Below the pieces are notes generated by a model, which was not told the origin of the DNA, ran no database searches, and worked only from the letters and a program-made list of their open reading frames with translations. A stretch of 5,332 bases of DNA from Fimbriiglobus sp. (GTDB taxonomy: Bacteria; Planctomycetota; Planctomycetia; Gemmatales; Gemmataceae). The stretch lies in the NCBI GenBank assembly GCA_025352585.1, contig JANXTD010000220.1, positions 1 through 5,332 of the forward strand, given 5' to 3'. Below, piece after piece: positions 3,983 to 5,332 of this stretch (its first letter is position 1; the number at the start of each line of letters is the position of its first letter). Position numbers and translations under genes: made by a program.

Positions 3983-5332
3983 CTACTTCGCCGCCGCGAG
4001 CGCCGTGAACTCGGCGAGTTGCTTGGCCCATAGTGCCGCCAGCTCGCGCACCTTCTCCGGCTTCTCGGCCGCCAGGTTCCGCGACTCGGAGCGGTCGCCG
4101 CTCACGTCGTACAACTCCCACGGGCTGGCCGTGCCGGCCGCGACGATCTTCCAGTCGCCGACGCGCAAGGCCCGGTTGCCCTCGTGCATCCACCACAGCG
4201 ACTCACGCGGCACGGTCACGTCCTTGGCGAAGGCGGGGACCAGGCTCTTGCCGGGCGGCGGCGGCACCGGCTGGCCGGCGAAGACCGCGGGGGCCCGACC
4301 GCCGGCGACTTCGAGGATCGTCGGCACCAGGTCGATGACGTGCCCCGGCGTCGCGCGGAGTTGGCCCCGCGCCGCCATGCCGGCCGGCCAGTGGGCCACC
4401 AGCGGGGTCGAGATGCCGCCCTCGTGGACCCAGGTCTTGTGCCGGCGGAACGGCGTGTTGGCGAGGCTCGACCAGCCCGGCCCGATGCTCAGGAACGTCG
4501 CCCCGGTGCCGCACTCGGCGTGTTGGTCGTGGCCGTCGCCGCGGACCATCATCTCCGCACTCGCCCCGTTGTCCGACAGGAACAGGATCAGCGTGTTGTC
4601 GAGTGCCCCCATCGAACGCAGTTGGGCGACCACCCGGCCGACCTCGGCGTCGAGGCGGCTGACCATCGCGGCGTGGACGGACATCTTGCCGGCCTGGAAT
4701 TCCCGCTGCGCCGGCGTCAGGTCGGCCCACGCCAGCGGCCGGTTCACCTCGTTCGGCCCGAGTTTCTTCAGCGCCTCCGGGATCGGGTACGGCGGGCCGA
4801 GGTCGCGCTCGACCGGCGCGAGCGCCGTGCCGCCGATCTTGAGCGCCTGCATCCGCTTCCAGCGCGCGTCGCGCAGGGCGTCCCAGCCGGCGAGGTAGGT
4901 CGTGCGGTACGGGGCGATGTCGGCCGCCGACGCCTGGACGGGGAAGTGCGGCGCGGTGAACGCCAGGAACTCCAGGAACGGCGCGTCGGGGTGCTTCGCG
5001 GCGTGCTCCTTGAGACACTTGATGGCGTGGTCGGCGATGGCGGTGCTGGAGTAGTAGCCCGACTTCGGGTCCACCGCCGGCAGCGGCTTGCCGTCCTCGC
5101 TGTGCGACTTCGGCGCGAAGTGGCGGTCGTAGTCGTCGAGGCGGTACGAGTGCTCGAAGCCGTTGGCCAGCGGCGTGCCATCGACGTGCCACTTGCCGGA
5201 GTGGTAGGCCCGGTAGCCGAACGTCTTGAGCAGCTCGGGCAGCAGCGGTGCCCACTCCGGCCGGGTGCCGCCCACGCCGCTCTTGACGCCGGGCACGGTG
5301 TCCCGCCGCACCTGCTGGGCGTAGTAGCCCGT
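3983..5332 (-). CDS. type I (formylglycine) sulfatase, N-terminus outside window
   Basis: The 449 visible residues are the body of an arylsulfatase-type enzyme that hydrolyses sulfate esters. The fragment begins TGYYAQQ, the stretch that normally follows the CxPxR active-site motif, so the formylglycine cysteine lies just beyond the right edge. Visible active-site elements, numbered from the first visible residue, are GKWH (46-49), APHFP (127-131, H129), LSDNGAS (252-258; metal ligands D254 and N255) and RRHKTWVHEGG (296-306, with H298 and K299). The C-terminal subdomain includes LRVGDWKIV and WELYDVSGDRSESRNLA, typical of the family end. About 60-80 N-terminal residues, including any signal peptide, should be missing. 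The apparent GTG start at 5311 is internal. Planctomycetes carry many such enzymes, mostly exported, for sulfated polysaccharides; the substrate here cannot be read from sequence. It is followed 32 nt later by crcB. Confidence 0.95.
   Translation of the reverse strand, partial: TGYYAQQVRRDTVPGVKSGVGGTRPEWAPLLPELLKTFGYRAYHSGKWHVDGTPLANGFEHSYRLDDYDRHFAPKSHSEDGKPLPAVDPKSGYYSSTAIADHAIKCLKEHAAKHPDAPFLEFLAFTAPHFPVQASAADIAPYRTTYLAGWDALRDARWKRMQALKIGGTALAPVERDLGPPYPIPEALKKLGPNEVNRPLAWADLTPAQREFQAGKMSVHAAMVSRLDAEVGRVVAQLRSMGALDNTLILFLSDNGASAEMMVRGDGHDQHAECGTGATFLSIGPGWSSLANTPFRRHKTWVHEGGISTPLVAHWPAGMAARGQLRATPGHVIDLVPTILEVAGGRAPAVFAGQPVPPPPGKSLVPAFAKDVTVPRESLWWMHEGNRALRVGDWKIVAAGTASPWELYDVSGDRSESRNLAAEKPEKVRELAALWAKQLAEFTALAAAK

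Noticed and set aside
3951..4196. An 82-residue N-terminal extension of CrcB
   Set aside because: It overlaps the end of the sulfatase, is Arg/Gly-rich, and is not part of the Fluc family; the start at 3950 has a good ribosome site.
4005..4898. A 297-codon plus-strand open frame antisense to the sulfatase
   Set aside because: It lies wholly opposite conserved sulfatase motifs and shows no domain, signal peptide or ribosome site of its own.
5309..5311. GTG at 5309-5311 as the sulfatase start
   Set aside because: The frame stays open to the window edge and the preceding residues (TGYYAQQ) belong to the conserved segment after the CxPxR motif, so the gene continues outside.

Overview
The window is very GC-rich throughout and reads as a piece of a planctomycete chromosome, most likely from the Gemmataceae or a near relative. 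That is an inference from the gene set: a one-module Ser/Thr kinase with a planctomycete-style N-terminal lead-in and a DLG motif, a type I sulfatase, and a TadE/TadE/TadG cluster. No marker gene is present to fix the taxon. I see no tRNA, rRNA, CRISPR array, insertion sequence or phage gene.

Left block (1-1846, minus strand): three genes reading leftwards, a TadE-like protein (1283-1846), a second TadE-like protein (629-1222) and a TadG-like protein with the start of a von Willebrand A domain (1-568, running off the left edge). The two gaps between them are each exactly 60 nt. Both TadE proteins have a prepilin-peptidase-type G/xxxxE site before their hydrophobic helix. They look like minor pseudopilins and an associated surface protein of a Tad/Flp-type pilus or related envelope machine; no motor, platform or secretin gene lies in the window.

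Middle (1847-2067): a 221-nt divergent intergenic region. It carries an 8-bp sequence, TGTCCTAC, once on each strand, each copy pointing outward to one of the flanking genes, plus three hairpins. It probably holds both promoters. To its right is a 488-residue membrane-anchored Ser/Thr protein kinase on the plus strand (2068-3534).

Right block (3531-5332, minus strand): a type I sulfatase whose N-terminus is cut by the window edge (3983-5332), followed after 32 nt by a fluoride channel gene, crcB/fluC (3531-3950). The kinase and crcB converge so tightly that their stop codons overlap in the four bases TTAG.

Every large gene belongs to a recognisable family. I do not see a clearly new multi-gene system. 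The most interesting points are the mirrored promoter-like octamers linking a kinase to a Tad cluster, the near-identical translation starts of the second and third Tad genes, and the sulfatase-fluoride channel pair.
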